Positions 9,586-18,100 of a stretch of DNA of 64,000 nt are shown one piece after another (positions within the stretch are counted from its first letter, which is position 1; every line of letters begins with the position of its first letter). The notes under the pieces are model-generated. The model was not told the origin of the DNA and ran no database searches. It saw only the letters and a program-made list of their open reading frames with translations. The stretch comes from Neorhodopirellula lusitana (lineage in GTDB: Bacteria; Planctomycetota; Planctomycetia; Pirellulales; Pirellulaceae): contig NZ_FXUG01000003.1 of NCBI RefSeq assembly GCF_900182915.1, positions 372,001-436,000 on the forward strand. Direction: 5' to 3'. Position numbers and translations under genes: made by a program.

Positions 9586-11025
9586 ATGCAACTCGACGAA
9601 TCCATCATCCGCAACGTAGTCGCTCAAGTTCTTTCCGAAGTAGGCCCGATGCCCAATGGCACCGCCACGCCGCTTAGCAAGAACGTCGCCCCCGGTGCCG
9701 GCCGCAACGGTGTGTTCACCGACGTCAACGAAGCCGTCGCTGCTGCCAAGCACGCCCACGAAGAACTTCGTCGCCGCAGCATGGAAGAGCGGAAGCAAGT
9801 CATTGAAATCATCCGCCGCATCAGTATCGATCAGTGCGAAGAACTCGGCCTGATGGAAATGCGGGAAACCGGCATCGGTCGCCCCGAACACAAGATCGAA
9901 AAACTCAAAACACTCGGCACCCTGGCGCCTGGCACGGAAATGCTGGAAACCAAAGCCTTCAGTGGCGACCACGGTTTGGCCCTGATCGAACGGGCTCCCT
10001 TCGGCGTCATCGCAGCGATCACCCCGGTTACCCACAGCCTCCCCACGATCACCGGCAACGCCGTCAGCATGATCGCTGGCGGTAACTCCGTCGTCGTCAA
10101 TCCACACCCATCGGGCAAGAAAGTTGCCGCCGAAGGCGTCAGCCGATTCAACGCCGCCATCGAAGCCGAAATCGGAATCGACAATCTGATTTGCGTGATC
10201 GCCGAACCGACGTTGGAAACGGCCGATACCTTGTTCGCTCACCGCGACATCGCCCTGATCTGTGTCACTGGTGGCCCCGCCGTTGGCCGTGCCGCTTTAC
10301 GAAGTGGTAAACGAGCCATTGTTGCTGGTCCCGGCAACCCGCCTGTTGTCGTTGACGAAACAGCCGATCTGGACAACGCCGCTCGCTGCATCATTCAAGG
10401 TGCCGCCTATGACAACAACCTGTTGTGCATTAGCGAGAAAGAAGTCTTCGTCGTTGATTCCGTATTCGATGACATGATGGCTGCAATGCGACGAGCCGGT
10501 GCCCTACAGCTCGACGCAACCCAAATCCAAACACTCACCAGCCAAGCGATCGCAAAGGTTGGCGACGACCAACACGACGCCGCGGCAAAAGACTTCATCG
10601 GCAAGGACGCATCGGTTCTCGCACGTGCCGCCGGTGCTCATCCGCACGAAGGATGTGAACTGGTCTTCGGCGAAACCGACGAACATCATCCTTTCGTCAC
10701 CGTCGAGCAAATGATGCCGTTCGTGCCATTCGTACGTGCTCGCAACGTGGATCACGCGATTGCACTGGCCAAGCACTACGAGCACGGCTTCCGGCACACC
10801 GCGATTATTCACTCCCGCAATGTTTCCAACATGACCAAAATGGGCCGTGAACTCGACACCACCTTGTACATCAAGAACGGCCCTTGCACTGCCGGCCTTG
10901 GACTTGGCGGCGAAGGCTACCTTTCATTCAGCATTGCAGGTCCAACCGGCGAAGGGGTGACCTCGCCGAACACGTTCACTCGCGAACGCCGTTGCACCAT
11001 GGTCGACGAACTGCGAGTGATCTGA
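9586..11025 (+). CDS. CoA-acylating aldehyde dehydrogenase, PduP-like BMC cargo
   Basis: 479 residues, NAD- and CoA-dependent oxidation of an aldehyde (here probably lactaldehyde) to acyl-CoA. Catalytic Cys281 lies in NNLLCISEKE, with the Rossmann region APFGVIAAITPVTHS and VTGGPAVGRAAL typical of PduP/EutE/AdhE. The first 19 residues (LDESIIRNVVAQVLSEV) form an amphipathic helix, followed by a Gly/Ala/Pro linker: a standard N-terminal encapsulation peptide. The stop codon overlaps the ATG of the next BMC-V gene (TGATG at 11023-11027). Its NADH and CoA products must be recycled inside the shell by the dehydrogenase and PduL of this operon. Confidence 0.94.
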   Translation: MQLDESIIRNVVAQVLSEVGPMPNGTATPLSKNVAPGAGRNGVFTDVNEAVAAAKHAHEELRRRSMEERKQVIEIIRRISIDQCEELGLMEMRETGIGRPEHKIEKLKTLGTLAPGTEMLETKAFSGDHGLALIERAPFGVIAAITPVTHSLPTITGNAVSMIAGGNSVVVNPHPSGKKVAAEGVSRFNAAIEAEIGIDNLICVIAEPTLETADTLFAHRDIALICVTGGPAVGRAALRSGKRAIVAGPGNPPVVVDETADLDNAARCIIQGAAYDNNLLCISEKEVFVVDSVFDDMMAAMRRAGALQLDATQIQTLTSQAIAKVGDDQHDAAAKDFIGKDASVLARAAGAHPHEGCELVFGETDEHHPFVTVEQMMPFVPFVRARNVDHAIALAKHYEHGFRHTAIIHSRNVSNMTKMGRELDTTLYIKNGPCTAGLGLGGEGYLSFSIAGPTGEGVTSPNTFTRERRCTMVDELRVI

Positions 11026-11279
11026 TGCAACCCGCCAATGTTGTCGGCCACGCCCGTGCCACGACCAAACACGAATCTCTCGTTGGTCAACGCCTCGTCA
11101 TCGTCCAACCACTGGACGCGGGCGGGTCAGCGGACGGGCCACCATTGCTAGTGCTCGATTCCCTGGGCTGCCGAGTCGGCGACCAAGTCATGCTCACCAG
11201 TGATGGAAGCCCGATCAAAGAAATGACGGGCGTCGACAACTGCCCCGCACGATGGAGCGTGTGCGGTCTGATTGACTGA
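11025..11279 (+). CDS. BMC-V pentameric shell protein 2
   Basis: An 84-residue EutN/CcmL-family protein: VVGHARATTKHESLVGQRL, IVQPLD, then LLVLDSLGCRVGDQVMLTSDGS and WSVCGLID. The usual VDxxGAGxGE strand-turn appears as LDSLGCRVGD, so the family signature is degenerate but the fold pattern is intact. I chose ATG at 11025, overlapping the dehydrogenase stop, because it gives the normal BMC-V N-terminus; the longer in-frame start at 10884 would add unrelated residues inside the upstream gene. The stop lies beyond the TTG start of the next gene, an 8-base overlap. Confidence 0.85.
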   Translation: MQPANVVGHARATTKHESLVGQRLVIVQPLDAGGSADGPPLLVLDSLGCRVGDQVMLTSDGSPIKEMTGVDNCPARWSVCGLID

Positions 11280-12042
11280 TCCGCCAACGACAATCCAACA
11301 ACCTGATTCCCCCAAACCTAAATCCAACCCACAAATCAACCGCGTGTCTTCCAAAATCCCTGCCGCCGTCACACTCGCTGACATCGACCTTGAGTCGATT
11401 GTTCGCTCGGTGCTGCAGCGTCTCCAGGGCACGCCGGTGGTTTCCACTTCCAACTCGCCAAACTGTCATTCACTCAACCAGCGAATGATCACACTGGAAG
11501 ACCTCGAGGGGCTCCCAGCATCCACGACGCAATTGCATCTACCCGAGAAGTGCGTCGTCACGCCCGCAGTGAAAGACGAACTAAAGCAACGCAAGATTTC
11601 TTTCGCTCGAGGTGCAATTCAATCGACCGGCGACAAGCCGGCGATGCCTTCCGACGCTCAACCCAAACCGAAGTCACCGTTCCGCCGCGTCCGACTGATT
11701 CACGATGATTCCGTAGATTCCGGATTGCATGCCGCGGTAAAAAAGCAACTGATCAGTCGTAACGTTCGTATATGCGACGAAGCGGGTGTGACCGCCATGC
11801 TTTCCAATCGCCCATCGATTGCGGTCTACGAATCGATCTCCGCCAGCACATCAGCCGTGTTGATCAGTCGCGTCGATGATGTCCAACGTTTCAAGAATGA
11901 ACTGCGTCCAACCGTCTTTGTCTTGGATATCCAACACCTGCCATTGATCGCCTTGATCAATAGCATTGTTGCGATCGTCAAACGCTCAGACGCGACTTGG
12001 ACAGGCGTGCCGAAAATCACTGTCGCCGGAGGCCAACGATGA
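11272..12042 (+). CDS. BMC-locus protein of unknown function with cargo-like helix
   Basis: 256 residues; I do not recognise a family. The first 35 residues are Pro/Ser/Thr-rich and probably disordered. Residues about 37-52 (DIDLESIVRSVLQRLQ) form an amphipathic helix like the encapsulation peptides in PduL and the aldehyde dehydrogenase. A segment near residues 75-110 (ITLEDLEGLP, VVTPAVKDELKQR) resembles the N-terminal part of BMC-associated proteins, and the C-terminal half (RVRLIHDDS onward) looks alpha/beta. The start is TTG at 11272, overlapping the upstream gene; the stop overlaps the next BMC-V ATG (ATGA at 12039). The tight coupling between two pentamer genes implies a role in the shell or its core. 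A hypothetical gene at this position is, as I recall, a normal member of planctomycete BMC loci. Confidence 0.8.
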   Translation: MTDPPTTIQQPDSPKPKSNPQINRVSSKIPAAVTLADIDLESIVRSVLQRLQGTPVVSTSNSPNCHSLNQRMITLEDLEGLPASTTQLHLPEKCVVTPAVKDELKQRKISFARGAIQSTGDKPAMPSDAQPKPKSPFRRVRLIHDDSVDSGLHAAVKKQLISRNVRICDEAGVTAMLSNRPSIAVYESISASTSAVLISRVDDVQRFKNELRPTVFVLDIQHLPLIALINSIVAIVKRSDATWTGVPKITVAGGQR

Positions 12043-12329
12043 AAATAGCGCGCGTGGTTGGCAACACCACTTTGTGTCGAATGCATCCTGGGATGCAAGC
12101 CTCTCGCTTGCGTTGCATCGAAGTTGTTGGCACCACCGGTGATATCGACAACCTGACCCCCGGCGGCGATCTGATCGTCGCTTGGGACCTATGCGGCTCC
12201 AGCGAAGGTGACTTAGTCGCCTTAGCCGAGGGCCCCGAGTCAGCCGCTCCTTTCAAGCCAGATGTCAAACCGATCGACGCGTCCATCGTGGCGATTCTTG
12301 ACCACTGTGAAATCACCGCTCCCAGTTAG
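12039..12329 (+). CDS. BMC-V pentameric shell protein 3
   Basis: 96 residues: MKIARVVGNTTLCRMHPGM, RCIEVVG, then GDLIVAWDLCGSSEGDLVALAEGPESA and IDASIVAILDHCEI, matching the EutN/CcmL strand order (AWDLCGSSEGDLVALAEG in place of VDxxGAGxGExVLxxxG). I chose ATG at 12039, overlapping the upstream stop, rather than the in-frame ATG at 11997, because the family begins with this strand. Three BMC-V paralogues per locus is the known planctomycete arrangement; whether they form homo- or heteropentamers cannot be told from sequence. Confidence 0.9.
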   Translation: MKIARVVGNTTLCRMHPGMQASRLRCIEVVGTTGDIDNLTPGGDLIVAWDLCGSSEGDLVALAEGPESAAPFKPDVKPIDASIVAILDHCEITAPS

Positions 12330-12415
12330 CAACCTACGCTTTACGATCCACCTGTCTCTTCCCCATCTAGATCCCCCTTCTACTTCCACTTCCTTCGTTT
12401 CTGACGAGTCTCAAC

Positions 12416-13288
12416 ATGCAAAATCTTCATCAAATCAAACAGGACATGTGCGACATCGGACGTCGTATCTACAACCGCCAATTCGCAGCGGCCAACGATG
12501 GAAACATTACCGTCCGCGTCAGTGAAAACGAAGTGCTTTGCACACCAACGTTGCATTGCAAGGGCTTCCTGAAGCCCGACGACATCTCGCTAGTCGACAT
12601 GACGGGCAAGCAATTGTCGGGACGTAAGAAACGATCCAGCGAAGCACTCTTGCACTTGGAAATCTACAAGCAACGCGACGACATCCGCAGCGTTGTCCAC
12701 TGCCACCCACCGCACGCCACTGCATTCGCGATCGCTCGCGAGCCAATTCCTCAGTGCATCTTGCCGGAAGTGGAAGTCTTCTTGGGCGACGTTCCAATCA
12801 CCAAGTATGAAACACCTGGCGGGCAAGCTTTCGCCGACACCATCATCCCTTACGTCAATAAGACCAACGTGATGATCCTGGCCAACCACGGCACCGTATC
12901 TTACGGCGAGTCGGTTGAGCAAGCTTACTGGTGGACTGAAATCCTAGACTCGTACTGCCGCATGCTGATGCTGGCCAAGCAACTCGGCAACGTGTCGTAC
13001 TTGAACGAAGAAAAGTCACGCGAGCTTTTGGACTTGAAGGACAAGTGGGGCTACAAAGATCCTCGTAACACCGCCGACTTCAAAGATTGCGATATCTGCG
13101 CCAACGACATCTTCCGTGACTCCTGGGCTGACACCGGCGTTGAGCGTCGTGCCTTCCCAGCACCTCCCCCAATCAAGTCGACCGGCGACGCGTCCAGCAA
13201 TGGCAAGCCAGCTCTCCCCGCCGGTGTGGACGAAGCTCAACTTGTCAAAGCGATCACCGACGAAGTGATTCGTCAAATGTCTAAGTAG
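12416..13288 (+). CDS. pvmN: Class II fuculose/rhamnulose-phosphate aldolase, BMC cargo
   Basis: Cleaves L-fuculose-1-phosphate or L-rhamnulose-1-phosphate to DHAP and L-lactaldehyde, the aldehyde handled by this BMC. The class II aldolase/adducin motifs are complete: GNITVR, catalytic Glu76 in SSEALLH, zinc ligands His95 and His97 (VHCHPPH) and His158 (LANHGT). The family is about 215 residues; this protein has 290. The extension contains two CxxC-like cysteines (DFKDCDICAND), a Pro/Ser/Gly linker and a terminal amphipathic helix (EAQLVKAITDEVIRQMSK), which is a C-terminal encapsulation peptide. The symbol follows the published planctomycete locus as I remember it. No sugar kinase or isomerase for the upstream steps lies in this window. 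Confidence 0.9.
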   Translation: MQNLHQIKQDMCDIGRRIYNRQFAAANDGNITVRVSENEVLCTPTLHCKGFLKPDDISLVDMTGKQLSGRKKRSSEALLHLEIYKQRDDIRSVVHCHPPHATAFAIAREPIPQCILPEVEVFLGDVPITKYETPGGQAFADTIIPYVNKTNVMILANHGTVSYGESVEQAYWWTEILDSYCRMLMLAKQLGNVSYLNEEKSRELLDLKDKWGYKDPRNTADFKDCDICANDIFRDSWADTGVERRAFPAPPPIKSTGDASSNGKPALPAGVDEAQLVKAITDEVIRQMSK

Positions 13289-13415
13289 CTATTAGCTATT
13301 TCTTTGCCGGGTCTTAGCCAAAGCGGCTTTGACCCAGACTGCGACATTTTACTTTTCCCTCTCCCCGATCAGCTGTTGGCTAATTGCTAACGGCTAATCG
13401 CTAAAAGCCCAAAAA
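13287..13415. repeat. Second GCTAANN heptamer array and hairpin
   Basis: Gap between the aldolase and dehydrogenase genes. At 13379-13406 there are four tandem GCTAANN units (NN = tt, cg, tc, aa), the same 28-base design as at 7572-7599. A reverse-oriented copy starts at 13287 (AGCTATTAGCTATT), overlapping the aldolase stop. Between them a hairpin at 13309-13335 (GGGTCTTAGCC / GGCTTTGACCC, two central mismatches) could act as an attenuator or processing site. The array ends 9 bases before the ATG at 13416. Confidence 0.75.
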
Positions 13416-14351
13416 ATGAAAGTATCCATCATCGGCGGCGGTGGCCTGGTCGGTTCCTGTGCAGCCTACGCGTTACAGTGTGGCGGACTCGCCAACGAAA
13501 TCGCACTTCTCGATGTGAACGAAGAACTCGCTGTCGGCCATGCACTGGACCTTCAACACGGCAGTCCCAGCATCGCCAATCAAACCTTCGCTGGTGGCGG
13601 CTACGAGCACATTCCTAGCTCCGACATCATCTGCATCACCGCTGGATTGCGTCGTAAGCCAGACGAGTCGCGACTGGATCTGATCAATCGCAATACCGAT
13701 CTGTTCGTCGACATTCTTCGCAACATCAAAGCGGCTGGCACCAAGCCTGACGCAATCATTTTGGTTGTTAGCAATCCTGTCGACATCCTGACTTACGTCG
13801 CAGCCGACATGCTTGGTCTGCCACAGCAACAAGTCATCGGTCTTGGAACTCAGCTTGATACCATTCGCTTCTGTTCACTAATCGCAGATGAACTCAAAGC
13901 ACCGCCCACTCAAACCAAGGCAATCATCCTTGGTGAACACGGCGAGACCATGGTGCCAATCTGGAGCAGTGCCACGATTGCTGGCCTGCCTCTTGATAAG
14001 TACCCAGGTTGGAATCCAAGCCTTGCTGGCCAACTGTTTACACGAACTCGCGGAAGCGGTGCCGAAGTCATCAAGCGAAAAGGCGGAGCTGGTTTCGCAG
14101 TCGGCGTTGCGATTCGTGACTGCGTGAATGCCATCATTTTGGATACACAATCGGTGTTACCAATTAGTAGTATTCAAAATGGTTGCTATGGCATTCGTGA
14201 TGTTGCATTAAGCGTACCAACGGTACTAGGACGAACTGGTGTCCAAGCCACTATGGAGATCGACTTGTGGCCTAAGGAAGTTCAAGGATTGCGTCAAAGT
14301 GGCGCAGCCCTTCGAAAGACCCTGGATACGGTAATGCAACGAGTGCGTTAA
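13416..14351 (+). CDS. NAD-dependent malate/lactate-type dehydrogenase of the BMC locus
   Basis: 311 residues of the LDH/MDH superfamily: Rossmann GGGGLVGS at 7-14, VVSNPVDILTY, GLGTQLDTIRF with Asp148 and Arg151, and catalytic His175 in GEHGETMVP. The substrate-loop motif is AGLRRKPDESR: the position that discriminates lactate (Gln) from malate (Arg) dehydrogenases is Arg80, so the loop is malate-type, although the operon offers lactaldehyde and lactate. In the published planctomycete locus this gene was proposed to recycle NADH (from memory). No encapsulation peptide is obvious. The start follows the heptamer array; it is the last gene of the operon, followed by a weak terminator-like inverted repeat. 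Family is certain, substrate is not. Confidence 0.88.
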   Translation: MKVSIIGGGGLVGSCAAYALQCGGLANEIALLDVNEELAVGHALDLQHGSPSIANQTFAGGGYEHIPSSDIICITAGLRRKPDESRLDLINRNTDLFVDILRNIKAAGTKPDAIILVVSNPVDILTYVAADMLGLPQQQVIGLGTQLDTIRFCSLIADELKAPPTQTKAIILGEHGETMVPIWSSATIAGLPLDKYPGWNPSLAGQLFTRTRGSGAEVIKRKGGAGFAVGVAIRDCVNAIILDTQSVLPISSIQNGCYGIRDVALSVPTVLGRTGVQATMEIDLWPKEVQGLRQSGAALRKTLDTVMQRVR

Positions 14352-14673
14352 ACACGCTCTCTTCGCCAGATAGCCGTGATAATCTTCGGGACGTATTGAA
14401 CACGCTATGTTTGGCAGAATGTTCAATCTAGGCGGATTAGGTTTTTTTTCGCGAAACGACACTTCACACTGATTTGAACTAAGCTAAACTTCGTGAATTG
14501 TCGTACATAGTCCTATCAACGACGCAAATAAGTTGCGTCCTGACGGGGTGCGCAGGGGTAATGGGATTAGCATGTAACGGCTGCGTGTTTCAAAGTTCCT
14601 CGCACTCCCTCAGGGCGCAATTTTCGCGCTCAACCGATGGCATCTCTGACGCCGACACTTCAGATCGTTCTGG
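14352..14673. other. Intergenic region between converging BMC and dgkA genes
   Basis: Holds an inverted repeat TTGAACA (14396-14402) / TGTTCAA (14420-14426) and, 16 bases further, eight T residues (14442-14449), a weak terminator candidate for the BMC operon. A second perfect 7-bp hairpin GACGCAA/TTGCGTC occupies 14521-14539. A 68-codon plus-strand open frame starting at 14498 runs into the dgkA gene and has no recognisable features; I do not call it. Confidence 0.5.
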
Positions 14674-15141
14674 TCATTTGACAAACGCCCAGACTCTTTC
14701 ATAGAGGTCTGGCCCCAGGACGATCAGGCCCACCGCAATCGCGGTGACTGAGGCGACCAGTACGCCAGCAGCAGCGGCATCGAGAGCCCGGCCAATTCTT
14801 TCATCGTGCTGTGGGTGCATGACCAACACCAGTGTTTCAATCGCGGTGTTCAGTAGTTCAGCCGTCCAAACGCCACCAGTCACAACAACGATGGCAGCCC
14901 ATTGCCACCATTCAACCCGCAATCCAGCGGCGACTGCAATCGCCAAGAACGTGGCAACGATGTGCACCCGAAAGCTGTTGTGATTCTTGACCGACCAAGT
15001 CAGACCACTGATCGCCACACCGAATTTCGCGGCCCAAGTTTGCCGGTTCTTTTTCCACAAGCGGCCAGCCTGCTCAGCCTCTCGTTCTGCTCTTCGATCT
15101 GGTGACAGAGGTTCCTCGCAACCATCGTGTTTGTCCGGCAT
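14674..15141 (-). CDS. dgkA: Diacylglycerol/undecaprenol kinase (DgkA family)
   Basis: 155 residues, small integral-membrane lipid kinase. After a charged 40-residue N-terminal cytoplasmic tail come GLTWSVKNHNSFRVH, three hydrophobic segments, and the family signature TAELLNTAIETLVLV, with DERIGRALDAAAAGVL near the end. In Gram-negatives it phosphorylates diacylglycerol; many bacterial members phosphorylate undecaprenol, which would supply lipid carrier for the polysaccharide pathways in this window. It starts 2 bases after the stop of the LptD-like gene and is evidently cotranscribed with it. The N-terminal tail is longer than in E. coli DgkA. Confidence 0.88.
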   Translation of the reverse strand: MPDKHDGCEEPLSPDRRAEREAEQAGRLWKKNRQTWAAKFGVAISGLTWSVKNHNSFRVHIVATFLAIAVAAGLRVEWWQWAAIVVVTGGVWTAELLNTAIETLVLVMHPQHDERIGRALDAAAAGVLVASVTAIAVGLIVLGPDLYERVWAFVK

Positions 15142-15143
15142 CG

Positions 15144-18100
15144 CTATTCAATGCCTTCAACACCAGGCGGTGCAATCATCTGTCCGCCCAAGCTTCCTAG
15201 TTTTCCGAGCGACAAGAATCGCGGTTCGACCATGAATCCAAAGCTTGTGTTGTCGCGACCACTATCAACCTTGGCCCCAATCTGAACCAAGAAGGACTCA
15301 CCAATTCGCGTTAGGCCAAACGATTGCCCGACGTTTCCTGCTTCGCCAAAGTCATAGGTATTCCCGGCCGACACGATCCACTTTTCATTGAGTCGATGAT
15401 CCAAGCTTGTTCTTAAAACCGTGCTGCTGATCGGGCCTTCCAATGATAAGAGTCCAACATAGAAATCGCCCAGCCCAGGTCGGCTAGTCCGAATTCCTGC
15501 ACTCAAAGATCGCAGTCCATCGTCAAAGAAATCAAGGTAGCCGTCACTCAACAAGGTCACCCGATCACCCAGGTTGTACTGAGCATCAAAGATCGTTGGA
15601 CCAAGGGATTCCCCAAAGTTGTCTCGCGCCTCGTCCGGGTAAAGGATAGTCTCCATGTCAAATCGGAACAGGTCCACGATACGCTCACGCCCTGGCAAGC
15701 CACGCTTCGTTTGGAATCGATGCTTCATCCCCAAACGCAGTTGTTGGGTGTCATCTGCAATCGTGCTACTCGGACTCGTGACAAACCGTTGGATCCCCTG
15801 ACGCAGCGCGTAGTTTCGCGGATCATACTGATCCGGCAACAAACCACCAAAGGTGTCGAACGTGAAGAACCGACGAAATTCCTCTTGAGCGTTATCGTCG
15901 AGCGGATCGTAGTAGGGTAGCTGTTCGTAGTTGGTATCGCTGTCCGCATAGAAATACTCCGCTGACAAATCGATTTTGTGCGCCAAGCCTCGTACATTCA
16001 GCAAGCTGCTTTGAATCGTTTGATCAAATCGCGACAACGGTAGGTTGGCACGAATACCGCCGCCGCCCCACAAACGAGTCAAATCTTGACCACTGATGTC
16101 TTCGCCATAGTGAGACGCCTCACCGATCGCGAAGGGCACCACCTTCACAGGCCCCGCTTGAAGTGGCATGGATATTTCTTGACGGGTTCCCGCGACAATT
16201 CCTTCACGCTCAACTTCACCAGGAAGCACCGCTGTGACAGCGGCAATCACCGGATCGTCAGGCGTGTCCGCAGGATTCAGTCTCGCGTAACCAACTTCGT
16301 TTTTCATCGACCAGGTCAAGCGATCGCCCAACAGTGAGCCACCCAACGCGTGATGGTTCAGCGAAGGCAAATTTTCTGTTTCCTGATAGAAGTCATTGAT
16401 TTGAATATTGAAGTTCAAATCGAAAAGCTGGGACCCCGCATAACGACGCAATCGCAACCCCGTCGTCGCGTCCGGATCACTGTCCCAATCCTGTTCGAAG
16501 TACTGTTCCAAAAAGTTGCGATCGCTTAGGTAACCCAATTCGGCGATGAATTCCCAATCGCTGGACAGATGATGTCGATGCCGTAACGTCGTTCGCCCAC
16601 GAAGCGTCTCTTCGGGTTGTAGATCACGGCGTCCACTGCCCAGTACATCCAGCCCCGAATCGTCGATCAAGTAACTGTCGTACTCGCCCTTCACTGGCCC
16701 CGAAAAACCAAACAGACTGGGCATGTCATACGTCGTGCGACTGCCAATCGCAGGCCCTCGGTCACTCAAGTAATCCGTCAGCAAGATTGACTCAACACCA
16801 TCGGGTGTGTTCGCCAAGCCAAGCAGTTGAAACAGATCCCACTCCAGCAATACCTGGGTCCCGAAAATACTATCACTCTTTACGTCGGCCCCGGTCAAAT
16901 AGAACGTTGGCTTCCGCAGCGGCGTGGTAAATCTTGGCCAGTAAAGCACCGGCACACCCGCCATGTAAACAAAGTTGCCACCGCTAGAAACGTACGGTTC
17001 CGTATCAGCCACAGCCTGGCCGGTAAACGGGTCGAGCTTGGCAACCGGCCGTTGGGTCAATTGCAGTTGTTGACTTTGCAACCAGTACCGCGGCACACCC
17101 ATCCGACTGCTGGTGACCGCCGCATTCGTCGCAACATAATTGTCACGAGCGATCTGGCGCATCTGTTCCGCCTTCACTCGCACGGTTCCCTGATACTCTG
17201 GAATCGAGGTAATCGCCTCTGCATCCAAAACCACGCCGACTTCGCGTGTCACGTTGTAGTACATCGACTCAGCATAGATGATTCGATCCCCTTGCCGGAA
17301 AACGATGTCTCCCTCCAGATACATCTCGCCTTCGGCATTGGAAGCATCCGCCGCTCCGGTCAAGATATCGCCAAGCGTTGGCAACCAAGCCACAATCCGA
17401 TCCGCCGAGACGGACACGGTCCCCAGATCAAAAGTGATGCCATCGGGTGCCTGAACAGTAATGTCTCGAACCAGAACAGTCACGCCGCCCCGAGCAATCA
17501 CAATGGTTTCGTTGCTCTCAACGCGATTGATGGTCTCGAATTGGGCCGGTTGGGACGCACCTCGCGACAACAACTCCACGCTGCGAGATCCACCGCCGAC
17601 AAGAAACTGCCACCCGCCAGTGGTTCCACCGTCCTCAGTTAAGATCGGTGCATCCGGCAGTGGCATCACAGGCGGCGGACCGCCAAGTGGCATCGGGTTA
17701 GGCGACGGTGAACTGGGGAACTGCGAACTGGAATAGGGTGAGCCGGAATACTGCGAGTTGGTATAAGGTGAATTCGAAGACTGTGAATTGGAATAGGACG
17801 GAATCCCACCTTGCGGCGTCCCCTGTGGAGAGTAACCCGTCACCGGTGGTGCAAACGGCATCGCTTCCGATTCAGGTGCCTCGAAATACGGTGCATCAAG
17901 GACTCGCCCGCCCTGCGGAAGCGTTCCTGGTGACTCAACGTACTGCACCGGCATGACCGCTCCCGGATCGGGAAGCCGCATCGGAGTTGCCATAACCGAC
18001 TGCTGTGCCGCCGCGTTAGATTGACTTGCGTTTGCGACCGAAGTCGGACCGGCTAGGTTAAGCTTGGACCACCAAGCAATCGGCACCTCGGTCTCACCCC

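Noticed and set aside
10884-11024. Upstream in-frame extension of BMC-V 2
   Set aside because: These codons lie inside the aldehyde dehydrogenase gene in another frame and add residues not belonging to the EutN fold; ATG at 11025 is better.
14498-14704. 68-codon plus-strand open frame overlapping the dgkA end
   Set aside because: No motif, no ribosome site, and it runs into the 3' end of dgkA on the opposite strand.
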